Made by a program: the position numbers and the translations under genes. From Casp-actino8 sp044355095 (GTDB lineage: Bacteria; Actinomycetota; Acidimicrobiia; Acidimicrobiales; Ilumatobacteraceae), in NCBI GenBank assembly GCA_044355095.1, contig JBIKYT010000004.1, positions 12,651-76,650 of the forward strand: a DNA stretch of 64,000 nucleotides, in the 5' to 3' direction. Below are positions 41,625 through 50,334 of this stretch, piece by piece. Below the pieces are notes generated by a model that was given only the letters and a program-made list of their open reading frames with translations, was not told the DNA's origin and searched no databases. How positions within the stretch are numbered: the first letter of the stretch is position 1; every line of letters begins with the position of its first letter.

Positions 41625-42575
41625 TTGGCCCCGATAGGGACGAATACCACCAACCGGAACTGTTCCGAGTCGGCCTCGCTGATAGTCATCAAATGCTTGA
41701 CGAATTTCGTTTTCGGTATTCATGACGAACGGACCATAAGCGACGATTGGTTCACCAATCGGTTGTCCACCAAGCAGCAGAACATCGAGCGAAGAATCAT
41801 CGTCGGCCTGCAACGAAATTGAGTCTCCACTTCCGTAGACCGCCAACTGTCCTAACCGAATAGGTCGACGCTCATCACTGACCGAACCCGAACCAGCGAG
41901 TACGTATGCCAGTGCATTGAAAGCCAGATTCCATGGCAGCTCAACGCGCGCGCCCGCCGCCAGGGTCACATGCGAAACAACGATTGGCGTATGCGTTGAT
42001 CCAGGTCCGTGGAATTCGCCCAAATCGCCCGCAATCAAACGAATCAGCGCACCACCATCGGGCGACGACAACAACGTCACGAGATCGGCTTCAAGATTTT
42101 GATAAGCCGGCGAAATCATTTTCTTGTGACTCGGGAGATTCACCCATAACTGAATCCCATGAAAGAGTCCTCCAGAGATCACCAATTTTTCTGGTGGAGT
42201 TTCAATATGCAGAATTCCTCCACCAGCCGTCATCCACTGCGTTGCACCGTCAGCGATAACTCCACCACCGCCATGTGAATCTTGATGTACGAAAATACCG
42301 TCCATGATGTACGTGACGGTTTCGAACCCACGATGTGGATGCCAATCGGTTCCACGTGGTTCATATGGCGCGTAATTGACTTCGCCCATTTGGTCCATGT
42401 GAATAAACGGATCAAGAATCTCGCGACTCACACCTGCGAAAGCTCGTCGAACTGGAAAGCCTTCGCCCTCATGTCCACTCGGGGCAGTGGTCACCGACAC
42501 GACCGGACGGGAGTGACCTCCAAGCGGAGCGTTGATACGGGGCAGAGTCAATGTGTCGGCGGTAATTGCGGGCAT
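41613..42575 (-). CDS. Pirin family protein
   Basis: A 320-aa bicupin. The N-terminal cupin carries the Fe-binding residues in DWHPHRGFETVTY and the downstream HIETPPEK segment; GLFHGIQLWVNLP is also diagnostic. The C-terminal half (SDERRPIRLGQLAVYG, LLGGQPIGEPIVAYGPFVMNT) matches pirin. Some pirins are quercetin dioxygenases; others regulate transcription. Divergent from the MFS gene. Confidence 0.9.
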   Translation of the reverse strand: MPAITADTLTLPRINAPLGGHSRPVVSVTTAPSGHEGEGFPVRRAFAGVSREILDPFIHMDQMGEVNYAPYEPRGTDWHPHRGFETVTYIMDGIFVHQDSHGGGGVIADGATQWMTAGGGILHIETPPEKLVISGGLFHGIQLWVNLPSHKKMISPAYQNLEADLVTLLSSPDGGALIRLIAGDLGEFHGPGSTHTPIVVSHVTLAAGARVELPWNLAFNALAYVLAGSGSVSDERRPIRLGQLAVYGSGDSISLQADDDSSLDVLLLGGQPIGEPIVAYGPFVMNTENEIRQAFDDYQRGRLGTVPVGGIRPYRGQLLD

Positions 42576-42706
42576 GACACATTAAACACTTGCGAGCGCA
42601 ACAAAATTTCAATTTCTCAAGAATTTTTGTCACTCAAGTTGCCTTACCTGACTACACAACTTATGCCAACCCAAATCCGCAGGGCTCAGTCGTCTATCGT
42701 GCAACA

Positions 42707-43981
42707 GTGCCTCCGCCAGTGCCCCAGTTAATCAAAAATCGATTCACGAATCTGCAGGGCACCCCAATTCGCAAAGTCGCCTCGGGCCGCGAATTCATCA
42801 TCTTGCTCACATGTCTGATGGCAAGCGCGGCCTTATCAATTGACCTAATGCTCCCGGCATTCCCCGAGATGCGCCAGGAATTCGGTATGTCGCCCGACTC
42901 AACAAAGGTTAGTTGGGTCGTCACTTCGTACTTTTTAGGTCTTGCTGTTGGGCCGTGGCTCTACGGACCGGCATCTGATCGTTACGGACGACGTGCTCCC
43001 CTCTTCGCTGGCTTAACCCTGTTTATTGTCGGTGCATTATTGGCAAGCGTGGCTCCTTCGTGGGGCTGGGTCATTGCCGCGCGATTTATATGGGGTCTTG
43101 GAACCGCAGCACCACGCGCGCTGAGCACCGCCATGATCCGCGACCGTTATGAAGGAACAGCAATGGCGCAGTTGATGTCGCGCATGGTTGCAGTTTTCTT
43201 ACTCGTCCCAATTCTTGCCCCAAGCGTTGGTGCTGGCTTGATCAAGATCGCACCATGGCGCATCGTCTTTTGGGTGCCCGCTGGCGTCGCACTCATCTTG
43301 ATGATCTGGTCGCGACGACTACCAGAAACTTTGGCTGTCGATAAGCGTCGTCCATTCACCTGGAGTGCGGTCGGCGAAGCTGGACGTGAAGTAATGACTC
43401 ATCGCGCCACATTGAGCTTCATCGTTGCGATGACTTTCCTTTTCGCGGTGATGACGACTTACCTCTCTGGTTCAGAGGTAATTGTTGAAGACGTCTACGG
43501 ATATGGCTCATGGTTCCCACTTATTTTCGGCACCTTGGCAGTTTTGCTCGCAATTAACTCGCTGAATAATGCGCGCATCGTGCAACGGATGGGCATCAAC
43601 AAGCTCGTGCGGCAAAGCTCGCTGATTGCGGTCGGCACTTCTGTTCTATTGCTCATCGTTTCATTTACTAATCACGGCCGCCCGAACTTTTGGTTGTTCT
43701 TCATTGCGCTCGCCCTTGTGATACCAATCGCCCAAGGGCTTGTACCGAATTGCAATTCCGCGGCCATGATGCCCGTTCCTCACATCGCGGGAACAGCGTC
43801 ATCAATCATTGCGACAGTGTCAACGGCTGGTGCGGCGCTGTTAGGCAATCTCGCGACAAGTCAATTTGACGGCACCGTGCGACCCTTGGCGCTCATCATC
43901 TTTACCTTTATTTCAATCGGGACTATCGCAATTTTCATCGGCACCAAAACGACAAAATCGTCTCATCACACAATGACGTGA
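42707..43981 (+). CDS. MFS transporter, Bcr/CflA-like
   Basis: About 424 aa with twelve membrane helices. The motif between helices 2 and 3 is GPASDRYGRRAPL, and DLMLPAFPEM in helix 1 matches Bcr/CflA-type drug exporters. GTG 42707 leaves 131 nt for divergent promoters; an in-frame TTG at 42590 would start only 15 nt from the pirin ATG and is less likely. The stop overlaps the convergent PIN-toxin gene by 16 nt. Confidence 0.8.
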   Translation: MPPPVPQLIKNRFTNLQGTPIRKVASGREFIILLTCLMASAALSIDLMLPAFPEMRQEFGMSPDSTKVSWVVTSYFLGLAVGPWLYGPASDRYGRRAPLFAGLTLFIVGALLASVAPSWGWVIAARFIWGLGTAAPRALSTAMIRDRYEGTAMAQLMSRMVAVFLLVPILAPSVGAGLIKIAPWRIVFWVPAGVALILMIWSRRLPETLAVDKRRPFTWSAVGEAGREVMTHRATLSFIVAMTFLFAVMTTYLSGSEVIVEDVYGYGSWFPLIFGTLAVLLAINSLNNARIVQRMGINKLVRQSSLIAVGTSVLLLIVSFTNHGRPNFWLFFIALALVIPIAQGLVPNCNSAAMMPVPHIAGTASSIIATVSTAGAALLGNLATSQFDGTVRPLALIIFTFISIGTIAIFIGTKTTKSSHHTMT

Positions 43982-44376
43982 AATCCATTCGCTCGAGCAG
44001 CTGCGGAGAGGGACTCATCAGAACTAGCGAAAACATCGGCCTTCATAGATATAGCTGAGGCCAGATGGATCGAGTCATATCCGCGGAGGGAAAACTCTTC
44101 CGCCAATTCGGCTGACATCTTGACAAGTTTTGAAGTTACTTCAACTAAATACAGTTGAGAATGAAGGTCTTCAAGTATTGATTTTGCTTTCACCAAGTTT
44201 GCGCCATTAATCCGCCCTCTTCTTTTCGCAGCAGCCAATGCAGCCCTTGACTCAACGTACAACACCATTGACGAACCTAAAGTTGACGAGACGTTCCAGA
44301 TTTCTTCAGCCTGTTCAGAACCAATTTCATCAATGAGCAACTTGACAAATAGTGAGGTATCAAAATACGAGATCAT
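43966..44376 (-). CDS. vapC: VapC-family PIN-domain toxin
   Basis: A 136-aa PIN ribonuclease. Acidic residues are in place: ISYFDTSLFVKLL, YVESRAAL, GYDSIHLASAI and FASSDESLSAAA. It overlaps its antitoxin gene by 4 nt. The expected activity is cleavage of tRNA or rRNA when released from the antitoxin. Confidence 0.88.
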   Translation of the reverse strand: MISYFDTSLFVKLLIDEIGSEQAEEIWNVSSTLGSSMVLYVESRAALAAAKRRGRINGANLVKAKSILEDLHSQLYLVEVTSKLVKMSAELAEEFSLRGYDSIHLASAISMKADVFASSDESLSAAARANGFHVIV

Positions 44377-44648
44377 CGACGTTCTGCAATGACTAATTCG
44401 CTCACACTGCCTTTGGATTGAATTCTTTGCTTTGGTAGTTCGCGAACTCGACTTTTTGGAGCCTGGATGATCCCAGCTGCGACTAACTCACTCATTTTGT
44501 CATCACCCTTGTCAACCGAAATGAGGTGCGCCACTGGACGCCCATGATCTGTCACCACGATCAAGTCGCCTTGTTTAGCCAAATCCAAGAATCGACTGAG
44601 GTTGTTCTTGAGTTCCCTGATCCCTACTTCAATTGTGGCTACATTCAC
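44373..44648 (-). CDS. Phd/YefM-type antitoxin
   Basis: A 91-aa antitoxin. It starts MNVATIEVGIRELKNNLSRFLDL, followed by GDLIVVTDHGRPVAHLI, the Phd/YefM DNA-binding fold; the basic C-terminal tail should bind the PIN toxin. GTG 44648 lies within the loop of a perfect inverted repeat, which makes translation and transcription control plausible at the same site. An in-frame start at 44675 would fall beyond the right arm. Confidence 0.82.
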   Translation of the reverse strand: MNVATIEVGIRELKNNLSRFLDLAKQGDLIVVTDHGRPVAHLISVDKGDDKMSELVAAGIIQAPKSRVRELPKQRIQSKGSVSELVIAERR

Positions 44649-44669
44649 AGAACCATTGTAGCCACAATT
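44631..44669. promoter_or_regulatory. 13-bp inverted repeat spanning the antitoxin start codon
   Basis: AATTGTGGCTACA (44631-44643) and its exact complement (44657-44669) flank a 13-nt spacer holding GTG 44646-44648. It can be an operator for the Phd-like dimer and also an mRNA hairpin presenting the start codon in its loop. Confidence 0.75.
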
Positions 44670-44679
44670 TATCAACGCG

Positions 44680-46464
44680 TCAAACTCTCGGGGTGAGCGT
44701 TAAGCCGGCAAGGTCGCCCTGCTGACGCCAGTTTTCAACGTATTCGGCAAATCCCAAGACACTGGTCATCCAGGCAATCGCTCGGGCTGAACGCATGTCT
44801 CCGCCACCCTCACTGTTGAGATAGCCAGGTGTGCACGTCGCGTTGTAACGGGCGATTCCCCATAGTTGCGCAAACAAAGTTTCAAACCAATTCTCTTGTG
44901 CCGCAGTTTCGGGTTCGATCGTTGCGATATCACCCTTCACGCATTGCTCAATCAAGAACGCGACATGCTGTGCTGCCTCGGTAATTGAGTGGACAAAGTT
45001 TGTTGCTTGTGCGCCTTGCACCGTAGAGATCATGAACATGTTTGGGAAACCATTTGACAGCACGCCGTGCAAAGTGGCCGGGCCTTCTGCCCAAGCCTCA
45101 CTTAACGAAACACCATCGCGCCCTTTTGGATCAAAGCCCAGGCGATGCGTATAACCCGTCGTCACTTCAAACCCTGACGCAAAGATCAACAAGTCAACGG
45201 GATACTCAACACCATTAACGATGACGCCGCTCTCATTGATTTCGTTGACGCCTTTTCCATCGGTATCAACGAGATGAACATTTGGGCGATTAAACGCTGG
45301 TAAATACTCGTCATGGAAACAAGGACGCTTGCAACTTTGCGAGTACCACGGCATCATCAGTTCGGCCGTTGCTGGATCTTTGATCACATCGGCGATGCGC
45401 TGACGAACCCGCTCCATGTTTTCGAAGTCAATTCGCTCAAGTTCAAGAGCCTCTTCGTCGTTCTCGGGCAACTTACGAGTATCAACCCAGTTCATCTTGG
45501 TCCACTCATCGTCGATCATGTCGACAGCGGGCTGCGCACCCGTCACTGCTTGAGTGAAGTTGCGAGTACGTTCGGCTTGCCAACCTGGCTTCAGCGACTT
45601 GAACCATTCTGGATCGGTCGGTTTGTTGTTGCGAACACCAACACATGCGGCAGTGCGCTGGAAGACGAAAAGTTCTTTCGCGGCTTCAGCCAGTTTTGGT
45701 ACAACCTGAACTGCCGTTGCACCAGTACCGATAATCCCCACTCGCTTATCAGCAAGTTTCTCCATCAATGTCTGCGAACTTCCACCGGTGTAGCTGTAAT
45801 CCCAGCGACTGGTGTGGAAGGCACGACCTGCGTAGGTTTCAATACCCGGGATGCCAGGCAACTTGGCCTTATGAAGAACTCCACCGGCAATCACGATGAA
45901 CTTTGCCGAGAGAACGTCACTGCGCGAGGTCATGACATTCCAGCGCTTCCTTGATTCATCCCAGCGCATGTCCTCAACTTCAGTCTGGAAGAGTGCGCCG
46001 CGATACAAGTCAAAAGTGCGACCGAGCAATTGGCAGTAAGCGAAAATCTCAGGAGCCTTCGCATACTTTTCGGTGGGCATATAACCCGTATCTTCAAGCA
46101 GCGGCAAATACACATATGACTCAACGTCGCAAGCAGCATTGGGATAACGATTCCAATACCACGTGCCGCCAAAGTCGCCGGCTTTTTCAATGATTCGGAA
46201 ATTGGTAATTCCAGCCTTCGTCAAATTGGCCGCTTCAATCATTCCTCCGAAGCCACCACCAACGATGACGACATCAACGTCTTCGATGACCGCATCACGG
46301 GTAAAGCCGGGCTCGACGTATGGGTCACGATCAAACTCTTCGTAGTCACCCTTGAGTTCTTTGTACTGACGGATGCCATCGGCGCGAAGACGCTTTTCGC
46401 GTTCAATGCGATACTTCTCGCGAGCCTCTTCCAACGAAAGTTTCTTGTCGTTGTTATTCCCCAT
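44680..46464 (-). CDS. Flavin monooxygenase, Baeyer-Villiger type
   Basis: About 594 aa. The FAD Rossmann motif GGGFGG is at 69-74, the fingerprint YAGRAFHTSRWD at 211-222 (consensus FxGxxxHxxxW[PD], first residue Tyr), and the NADPH motif GTGATAVQ near 242. GTWYWNRYPNAACDVES is also typical. It would insert oxygen into a cyclic or steroid-like ketone using NADPH. ATG 46464 (MGNNND) is preferred to an upstream in-frame ATG at 46485. An N-terminal helix of about 60 residues precedes the FAD fold. Confidence 0.88.
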   Translation of the reverse strand: MGNNNDKKLSLEEAREKYRIEREKRLRADGIRQYKELKGDYEEFDRDPYVEPGFTRDAVIEDVDVVIVGGGFGGMIEAANLTKAGITNFRIIEKAGDFGGTWYWNRYPNAACDVESYVYLPLLEDTGYMPTEKYAKAPEIFAYCQLLGRTFDLYRGALFQTEVEDMRWDESRKRWNVMTSRSDVLSAKFIVIAGGVLHKAKLPGIPGIETYAGRAFHTSRWDYSYTGGSSQTLMEKLADKRVGIIGTGATAVQVVPKLAEAAKELFVFQRTAACVGVRNNKPTDPEWFKSLKPGWQAERTRNFTQAVTGAQPAVDMIDDEWTKMNWVDTRKLPENDEEALELERIDFENMERVRQRIADVIKDPATAELMMPWYSQSCKRPCFHDEYLPAFNRPNVHLVDTDGKGVNEINESGVIVNGVEYPVDLLIFASGFEVTTGYTHRLGFDPKGRDGVSLSEAWAEGPATLHGVLSNGFPNMFMISTVQGAQATNFVHSITEAAQHVAFLIEQCVKGDIATIEPETAAQENWFETLFAQLWGIARYNATCTPGYLNSEGGGDMRSARAIAWMTSVLGFAEYVENWRQQGDLAGLTLTPRV

Positions 46465-46561
46465 AACTGGCATTCCCCATCTCAATCGAGTGCGTATCTA
46501 TCCTTGCAAGAGTAGAGAGAAATTACCAACTCACATCAGAGAATTAGGTCCTGCACTGACC

Positions 46562-47005
46562 TTATTCACAGGGTCGATTCTCGGTTTCAACCCCCAAAAG
46601 TCGACCGAGTTTGCGATAACTCGATCGGAAAGCCTCATGGACTTCGGGGTTCGTGGCCAGTTCGGCTGGGAGACCCTCTTGATCGATGGAGATCAACGTG
46701 CCGCCCAAATCGGGTAAGAACTGCTGAGTGGATTTGAAGCCGATGCTCGGTTCTTCGCCCACCAATAAATGGGGTTCTTCGACCGCGGTCAAAATCCCTT
46801 TGTTTTCATTAACTACTCCAGTCTCATCAAAGACCATGTCACACTCGAACTGCCCGCCGACGCGAATTTCAAGAACGACAGACTCCAATGGAATTGACAG
46901 ACCCTCGGGGGCAAAAAACTGACAAAACTTTTCAGGAGTCGTGTAGGCATCCCACACATCTTGAGGACTACATGCGATCCAGTGACGAATTTTCAGAACA
47001 GCCAT
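46562..47005 (-). CDS. SRPBCC/AHSA1-family protein
   Basis: A 147-aa START-fold protein: IRHWIACSPQDVWDAYTTPEKFCQFFAP at the N-terminus, GGQFECDM and the terminal helix all fit the AHSA1-like ligand-binding family. Ligand unknown. First of a possible group with the DUF4188 and GNAT genes, all on the minus strand. Confidence 0.72.
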   Translation of the reverse strand: MAVLKIRHWIACSPQDVWDAYTTPEKFCQFFAPEGLSIPLESVVLEIRVGGQFECDMVFDETGVVNENKGILTAVEEPHLLVGEEPSIGFKSTQQFLPDLGGTLISIDQEGLPAELATNPEVHEAFRSSYRKLGRLLGVETENRPCE

Positions 47006-47035
47006 GACGTGAACTTACCGTTTGTTCGTCATGCC

Positions 47036-47548
47036 TCAATAGGGTTCCACAGTCGGTTGATCGTCCAAATTTCCAGTCAAACGAGCCTTCGCGGTCTGTC
47101 CGCGTTTTCCTGCTGGCACGGCCCCAGTCACAGCCGCTAAACCGAATATCGGCATATTTCCGTAGACCGTTTCAACAGTCGAGTCCGAAAGCAAAATCGT
47201 TTCGTGGTAAATGCCCACTGAACCATTGTCACGAATGTTCTTGTTGAAGGCACGCCACGCTGGAAGGTGAGAATTATTTGTGGCCTTTGAATAGGCCGTT
47301 AGTTTTTCAAAAGATTCCCAGTACTGCCAGACCAAGATCGTGCGACCCGAAAGGTATGTTCGCGGTTTGCCGACCAAACCAAGCGAAGGATTCTTTTGCA
47401 GTTCGATCAACATGCGCGGCATCGCAGTTAAGACCGGAATCCACTTCCAAACTTTCCAGAGTTGGTTGAACCGCATTCCAATAAGAAACAGGACTTTCCC
47501 GTCAGCGCCAGTGTCTGCGGCAAAACGCCCGGCATTAATCTTCGCCAT
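47036..47548 (-). CDS. DUF4188 family protein
   Basis: A 170-aa protein. VLFLIGMRFNQLWKVWKWIPVL, RTILVWQYWESFEKL and YHETILL match the DUF4188 family, whose fold resembles dimeric alpha/beta-barrel monooxygenases. No catalytic role is known. It is 4 nt downstream of the GNAT gene on the same strand. Confidence 0.75.
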   Translation of the reverse strand: MAKINAGRFAADTGADGKVLFLIGMRFNQLWKVWKWIPVLTAMPRMLIELQKNPSLGLVGKPRTYLSGRTILVWQYWESFEKLTAYSKATNNSHLPAWRAFNKNIRDNGSVGIYHETILLSDSTVETVYGNMPIFGLAAVTGAVPAGKRGQTAKARLTGNLDDQPTVEPY

Positions 47549-47552
47549 TTCG

Positions 47553-47990
47553 TCAGCCCTTCAATTCGTACCGATACAAATTTGATTCACGGAGTTTGAA
47601 ACCCATGCGCTGGTACAAGCGATTCGCGGCCTCGCGTGATGGGCGCGACGTCAGATCAACTGTGATGGCGCCGTTGGCTTTTGCAAAATCAAGTGCGGCT
47701 TGATTGAGGGATTCTCCAGCCCCGTGCCCACGCGCCGAATCATCAACAACGACATCTTCAATCCATGCGCGCACGCCAGTGGGGATGCGGAACATCGCGA
47801 GAGTTAATGAGCCGACAATGCGTCCATCAAGTTTTGCCAAGAACAACGTTGATGCTTCGGAATTGACAAGTACTTCTAATTCTGTGCGGCTTGGAGGTTG
47901 GTTTGACTTTGACAATTGTGGGATCAACATCTCAAATGCCTGCACGACATCATCATTGACTACTTCACATATTTCGATCTGAACGCTCAC
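47553..47990 (-). CDS. GNAT family N-acetyltransferase
   Basis: A 145-aa acetyltransferase. The acetyl-CoA loop is DDSARGHGAGESL (R/Q-x-x-G-x-G/A type), preceded by the strand AWIEDVVV and followed by AANRLYQRMGFK. Substrate unknown. Divergent from the SCO6745-like gene 39 nt away. Confidence 0.85.
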   Translation of the reverse strand: MSVQIEICEVVNDDVVQAFEMLIPQLSKSNQPPSRTELEVLVNSEASTLFLAKLDGRIVGSLTLAMFRIPTGVRAWIEDVVVDDSARGHGAGESLNQAALDFAKANGAITVDLTSRPSREAANRLYQRMGFKLRESNLYRYELKG

Positions 47991-48029
47991 GGTAATGAGT
48001 CTAGGTTGATCTCGTTCTACGGTTAGCCC

Positions 48030-48932
48030 ATGGATTCACGCGAACTCTCCACAAAAGCCCGCTCACTAGGTGGCGCACTTGAACCAATTATTGGGCAGGT
48101 CTACTTTTCACCTGAATGTCACGCCAACTATGTGGCTCTCGGATTCCAACCAAGTCCTGGCGACATGAATGGAGTTGCACTTCCCGAAGGAGTCGCCTAC
48201 TTCACGAGTCGCGGTTCATTGATGGGCCAAGTATCCGGCGAAGTGGTTGCGGCAGCATTCGCAGTTTTCAATCCACTCGTCGTCGTCCCAGCAGTCACTG
48301 CTGGTTGGCAGATCACCGACGCGACAACAATTTGTGCAGCGCGGCGCAACGGCGCAATTGGTCAACTTGAACGAATCCTTGGCGCGAAACCCGGTGGGGT
48401 CAATAAGGCTCGTCAAATACTCGAACGTGCAGTTGCAGTACTTCGTCCCGAAGGACGTCCACTATTCGCTGGCGCCCTGCACCAATCAATTCCCGAAACC
48501 GATCTTGGTGCGGTGTGGCACTTTGGCGACATGTTGCGTGAATACCGCGGCGACTCACATACAGCCGCTTGGATTTCTGCTGGTCTTGATGCAACCGAAA
48601 TTGGTTTGATGACCGAACTCTTTTGGGGTCTCCCCCTCAAGTCGTACAGCCGTACCCGAGCCTGGAGCGAAGATGACTACACCGCCGCTATTGATCGTCT
48701 TGAATCGCGTGGCCTCATCGCTGAGGGCGCTTTCACCGACAAAGGACGACAACTACGCGAACAAGTTGAAATCAATACCGATGAGCAAATGCGTCAGGTC
48801 ATCAGCGCAATCGGCGAAAACTTCGACCTGCTCATCGCCATGCTCGAACCGTGGTCACAGTTCGTTCGAAACTTTAAGGGTTACCCCGGTTCGGGACCTC
48901 ATGAACTTGCCGAGGCCGCAAGCCGTCGCTAA
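48030..48932 (+). CDS. SCO6745-family protein
   Basis: A 300-aa actinobacterial protein. An all-helical N-terminal region (GGALEPIIGQVYFSPECHANY, FTSRGSLMG) leads to a C-terminal winged-helix-like part (YTAAIDRLESRGLIAEGAFTDKG), as in the SCO6745/SalK-like family. Function unknown; the C-terminal part resembles a MarR-type wing but the family is not an established regulator. Confidence 0.72.
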   Translation: MDSRELSTKARSLGGALEPIIGQVYFSPECHANYVALGFQPSPGDMNGVALPEGVAYFTSRGSLMGQVSGEVVAAAFAVFNPLVVVPAVTAGWQITDATTICAARRNGAIGQLERILGAKPGGVNKARQILERAVAVLRPEGRPLFAGALHQSIPETDLGAVWHFGDMLREYRGDSHTAAWISAGLDATEIGLMTELFWGLPLKSYSRTRAWSEDDYTAAIDRLESRGLIAEGAFTDKGRQLREQVEINTDEQMRQVISAIGENFDLLIAMLEPWSQFVRNFKGYPGSGPHELAEAASRR

Positions 48933-48958
48933 GACTTGCAAGCGGTAAGAATGTTGCA

Positions 48959-50284
48959 ATGATCGATATTGCAATCATTAACGGCGCAGTATTACCAATG
49001 GCGGGTCAACCCGTTATCAATAATGGCGTCATTGCCATTACGGGCAACTCGATAAGCGCAGTGGGAACAGCACAAGACATTGATGTTTCTAGCGCCAAGA
49101 AAGTGATTGACGCTCGCAACTGTGCGGTCATGCCGGGATTCTGCAACAGTCATACTCACATCGCGTCGAACTTATTGCTGCGCGGACTTCTTGAAGACGT
49201 TCTGCTTTTTGAATGGCTCCAGACCATGTGGAAGCTCAAGCAAAACTTTGACGAAGAAACGCTTTATTGGGCAAGCATGTGTGGCCTTGTTGAAATGGCA
49301 CGATCGGGAATCACTTCATTCAACGAACATTTCGATGCGTACGCAGTTGAACCTCAAATTGAAGCCCTCAAAGAGATCCCCCTGCGCGCAACACTCGGAT
49401 ACGGATTTGCCGATCGCGGCCTCTACGCCTCAATCACCGACTACTCGTGGAAGACCATTAACAATTTCGGCAATCTTGCCGCACAACATCACAAGACTCG
49501 CGATGACCTTTTGCGCATCGCATTGTCACCGCACGCGGTCTATTCATGTGGCGAAAAAATGTGGCGACTCGTTCGCGAAGTTGCTGACGCACACCAAGTG
49601 CCGATTCACACTCATTTGTCCGAAGGTATGCAAGAAGTGAACTACTGCCTAGACAACTACGGCCTGCGCCCAGTGCAATGGTTGCACTCGCTTGGTTTCC
49701 TCGGACCAGATGTCACCGCCGGACATTGTTCGCAACTCGATGCAACAGACATCAAGTTGTTGGCTGAAACTGGCACAAAGATTGGTCACTGCCCCGTCTG
49801 TAACGCGAAGTTAGGTTCGGGCACGATGCCCCTTCGCCAAGTTCGCGAAGCCGGGATCACAGTGGGTCTGGCAACCGATGGACCAGCAAGCCATAACGCC
49901 AGTGACATGTTCCAAGAAATGAAATTTGCTGGGCTCATTCACAAGACCAACACAGGCGATGTTGAATTCTTAAAGATCAACGAACTCCTTGAAATGTCGA
50001 CGTATCAAGGTGCCCTCGCCATGAACCGTCCAGATACTGGTCGACTTGAAGTTGGCGCCAAGGCCGATGTCATCGTGATCAACCTTGATACCGCTCATGC
50101 CCAGCCGGTTTATGACCCGATGTCTGCGCTCGTCTATTCAACCCGCGCCGACGATGTGCGCCACACCATCGTGAATGGCCAGTTCATCATGGAAAACGGG
50201 CGTGTGCTCGGGGTTGATGAAGATCTGATCCGAGCGAAATTCCACGAAAAGGCCCATGCCCTCAAAGTTCGCAGTCTCGGCTAG
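48959..50284 (+). CDS. Amidohydrolase of the chlorohydrolase/MTA-SAH deaminase family
   Basis: A 441-aa metal-dependent hydrolase. Zinc ligands are in FCNSHTHI, IHTHLSEGMQ and TAGHCSQLD, and the catalytic Asp in LATDGPASHN. The N- and C-terminal strands form the composite beta domain (GRLEVGAKADVIVINLD). The pattern fits AtzA/TrzN/MtaD enzymes that deaminate or dechlorinate purine- or triazine-like rings. Given the MTA nucleosidase elsewhere in the window, MTA/SAH deaminase is one option, not proven. Confidence 0.85.
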   Translation: MIDIAIINGAVLPMAGQPVINNGVIAITGNSISAVGTAQDIDVSSAKKVIDARNCAVMPGFCNSHTHIASNLLLRGLLEDVLLFEWLQTMWKLKQNFDEETLYWASMCGLVEMARSGITSFNEHFDAYAVEPQIEALKEIPLRATLGYGFADRGLYASITDYSWKTINNFGNLAAQHHKTRDDLLRIALSPHAVYSCGEKMWRLVREVADAHQVPIHTHLSEGMQEVNYCLDNYGLRPVQWLHSLGFLGPDVTAGHCSQLDATDIKLLAETGTKIGHCPVCNAKLGSGTMPLRQVREAGITVGLATDGPASHNASDMFQEMKFAGLIHKTNTGDVEFLKINELLEMSTYQGALAMNRPDTGRLEVGAKADVIVINLDTAHAQPVYDPMSALVYSTRADDVRHTIVNGQFIMENGRVLGVDEDLIRAKFHEKAHALKVRSLG

Positions 50285-50334
50285 AGAGAGGCCCCAACCA
50301 CGCTTTCGTGCGGCGTGAGTGACATACTGACGAC

